Source: Gammaproteobacteria bacterium (lineage in GTDB: Bacteria > Pseudomonadota > Gammaproteobacteria > UBA6429 > Thiohalophilaceae). From it: DNA of 7,265 nt. The position numbers and the translations under genes were made by a program. A model generated the notes under the pieces. The model ran no database searches. It was not told the origin of the DNA and saw nothing but the letters and a program-made list of their open reading frames with translations. This document shows positions 5,837-7,265 of the stretch, in pieces. The number at the start of each line of letters is the position of its first letter. The first letter of the stretch is position 1. The DNA lies in assembly GCA_024641445.1 (NCBI GenBank), contig JAHEDA010000119.1, positions 1-7,265 on the forward strand, in the 5' to 3' direction.

Positions 5837-7265
5837 ATGAATCAGATGCACAGAGCTCCAACTCCGATGTTTAGTAAGTTGATTAAAGGTTCTGTTTTAA
5901 TCCTTTTTTTAACCGTCTTTGGGCACGTTTCTGCTTCTGCCTCTGACCAGATAGAGCAGTACGTTACACAGATTGATAACCTGCATCACCAGCTACAGCA
6001 CGTCACTCATAAGACCAATTTTCGAGGTATTACCAAACAACTCGCAGTGGTCCGTAGTTTTGCAACGGCTTGTGTCGCCGAGGCCGACAAAGAGTTAGAA
6101 CATCTTATGTCGGAACAAAACAACCTCGGCCAGGTTGTCCGTGGTGAGTCCCCCTTGGTAAAGCAAAACCGCGCGGCCCTGGAGGACTCCAGGGTGCGAT
6201 CCCTGGCCAAATTAAATACCTGTCAGTCATTGTTAAAACGGAGTGATGAACTGCTTTTATCTGCGGCGAGTGGGGAACAGAGTAGTTTACTCCGGGATAT
6301 CATGGAGACGGGCCCCGATCTGCCAAACCTGGTGCAAAAAAGTTATCAGTGGCCAGCTATGTGGGCCGAAGTACTGCAACACATTCAGCAGAAGATTAGT
6401 ACCGCTCAAGATATAAGTCTGATGAGATGGGTGGGATTATTGTTCCTCGTAGTTGTAGTGACGTGGGTGATCATACTGTTCAGGCCTCATGCGGTGAAGG
6501 GTCTGCACGAAATCCCCTGGGATGAGACCTTCTTTGCACGCTTCTCCCAGGCAGCTGCTTCCTCGTTATTACACTATCTACCCTACCTGGGTGTTACAGC
6601 TGCCATTATTATTTTTTGCGAGCTGGCCCTGTCGGGTGCGATATATGAATTGGTCAGTGTGCTGGTCTATCCTGTTCTCCTCTGGCTAGTCTGGTCAGCC
6701 TGTCTGCGTATCTTTATCAGACCGTTTGCCCCAGCTCAACGTTATCTCGCGCTCTCCGACGTGACGTCTTGTTATCTCTGTGTGCGAGCACGCTGGTTAG
6801 GTCTCTGGCTCGTGTTGGCCTACTTCCTTGAACTTGTGGCAGATACAGGGATGGTGCCTGAAGCACTCTATCTGCCTGTGCTCGATATCATTGTGACGTG
6901 CCTGATACTGACGCTGATGTGGTTGAGTTGGTTATTTAGTAGTAAGGAGAATCGTGGCCGACATCTGATAGTGCAGGTTGTGGTGCAGGCCATGCTGGTG
7001 CTGATGTTGGTGTCTGAATGGAGTGGGTATCGGAGTTTGACACAGACCCTCATGCAGGCAAGCCTGGGCTCATTGTTAGTGATAGCCCTCTTGCTCTTGG
7101 CTCAGCGACTCCTGCGCGATGTCTATACCGCACTCGAGAGCGGACCTCGTCGGTGGCATCGACTGTTGCGACAAATGCTTGGACTGCGGGAGAAAAGTGC
7201 ACGTGGCATGATCTGGCTACAGCTGACTACCACGACGCTACTATGGGCATCACTCGGTCTGGTCT
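5837..7265 (+). CDS. Probable large MscS-superfamily mechanosensitive channel, N-terminal part (runs off the right edge)
   Basis: The frame is open from before 5837 to the window end without a stop, giving 476 codons. A signal peptide (FSKLIKGSVLILFLTVFG, then VSASASD) is followed by a helical periplasmic region (about 37-190). Its pattern (LGQVVRGESPLV, KLNTCQSLLKRSDELL, then TGPDLPNLV) resembles DUF3772 of large MscS-type channels. Membrane segments begin at WVGLLFLVVVVTWVIILF (198-215), and about eight hydrophobic stretches are visible by the edge. The conserved MscS pore helix and beta domain would lie beyond the window, so the channel call rests on architecture. Such proteins release osmolytes when membrane tension rises. 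The start is uncertain: ATG 5819, 5837, 5846 and 5867 are all in frame and none has a strong ribosome site. ATG 5867 gives the most compact signal peptide. The gene lies 61 bases after the ligase with no terminator between. Confidence 0.75.
   Translation, partial: MNQMHRAPTPMFSKLIKGSVLILFLTVFGHVSASASDQIEQYVTQIDNLHHQLQHVTHKTNFRGITKQLAVVRSFATACVAEADKELEHLMSEQNNLGQVVRGESPLVKQNRAALEDSRVRSLAKLNTCQSLLKRSDELLLSAASGEQSSLLRDIMETGPDLPNLVQKSYQWPAMWAEVLQHIQQKISTAQDISLMRWVGLLFLVVVVTWVIILFRPHAVKGLHEIPWDETFFARFSQAAASSLLHYLPYLGVTAAIIIFCELALSGAIYELVSVLVYPVLLWLVWSACLRIFIRPFAPAQRYLALSDVTSCYLCVRARWLGLWLVLAYFLELVADTGMVPEALYLPVLDIIVTCLILTLMWLSWLFSSKENRGRHLIVQVVVQAMLVLMLVSEWSGYRSLTQTLMQASLGSLLVIALLLLAQRLLRDVYTALESGPRRWHRLLRQMLGLREKSARGMIWLQLTTTTLLWASLGLV

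Overview
The window looks like chromosomal DNA of a gammaproteobacterium. The SSB is very close to the E. coli type, the LysR regulator is recognisably HdfR-like, and a small PA3496-type protein sits beside it. The proteins do not match any genus I can name, so I stop at class level. No insertion sequence, phage gene, CRISPR array, tRNA or rRNA was seen.

Left part (1-1630, plus strand): the C-terminal half of a YajR-like MFS transporter enters from the left edge. It is followed after 72 bases by ssb, which ends at a clear rho-independent terminator. A 238-base AT-rich intergenic region holds two perfect inverted repeats and a candidate promoter. After it comes a 79-residue, highly charged PA3496-family-like protein.

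Middle (1668-2519, minus strand): an HdfR-like LysR regulator converges on the small gene. Its probable promoter lies at 2561-2589, in the AT-rich region shared with the next plus-strand cluster.

Right part (2779-7265, plus strand): four closely spaced genes share one direction with no visible terminator between them. They are (1) a small Sec-exported protein with two cysteines; (2) a GNAT acetyltransferase fused to a C39-like cysteine peptidase (DUF3335 type); (3) an RLAN/RimK-type ATP-grasp ligase starting within 12 bases of the previous stop; and (4) a large membrane protein that runs off the right edge. The last has a signal peptide, a helical periplasmic region resembling DUF3772 and about eight membrane segments, and is probably an MscS-superfamily channel.

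The most interesting element is the GNAT-C39 / RLAN ATP-grasp pair. Together the two genes encode an amide-bond-forming enzyme, a probable amide-bond-cleaving enzyme and an acyltransferase. This suggests a peptide- or protein-modification module whose substrate cannot be read from the sequence.
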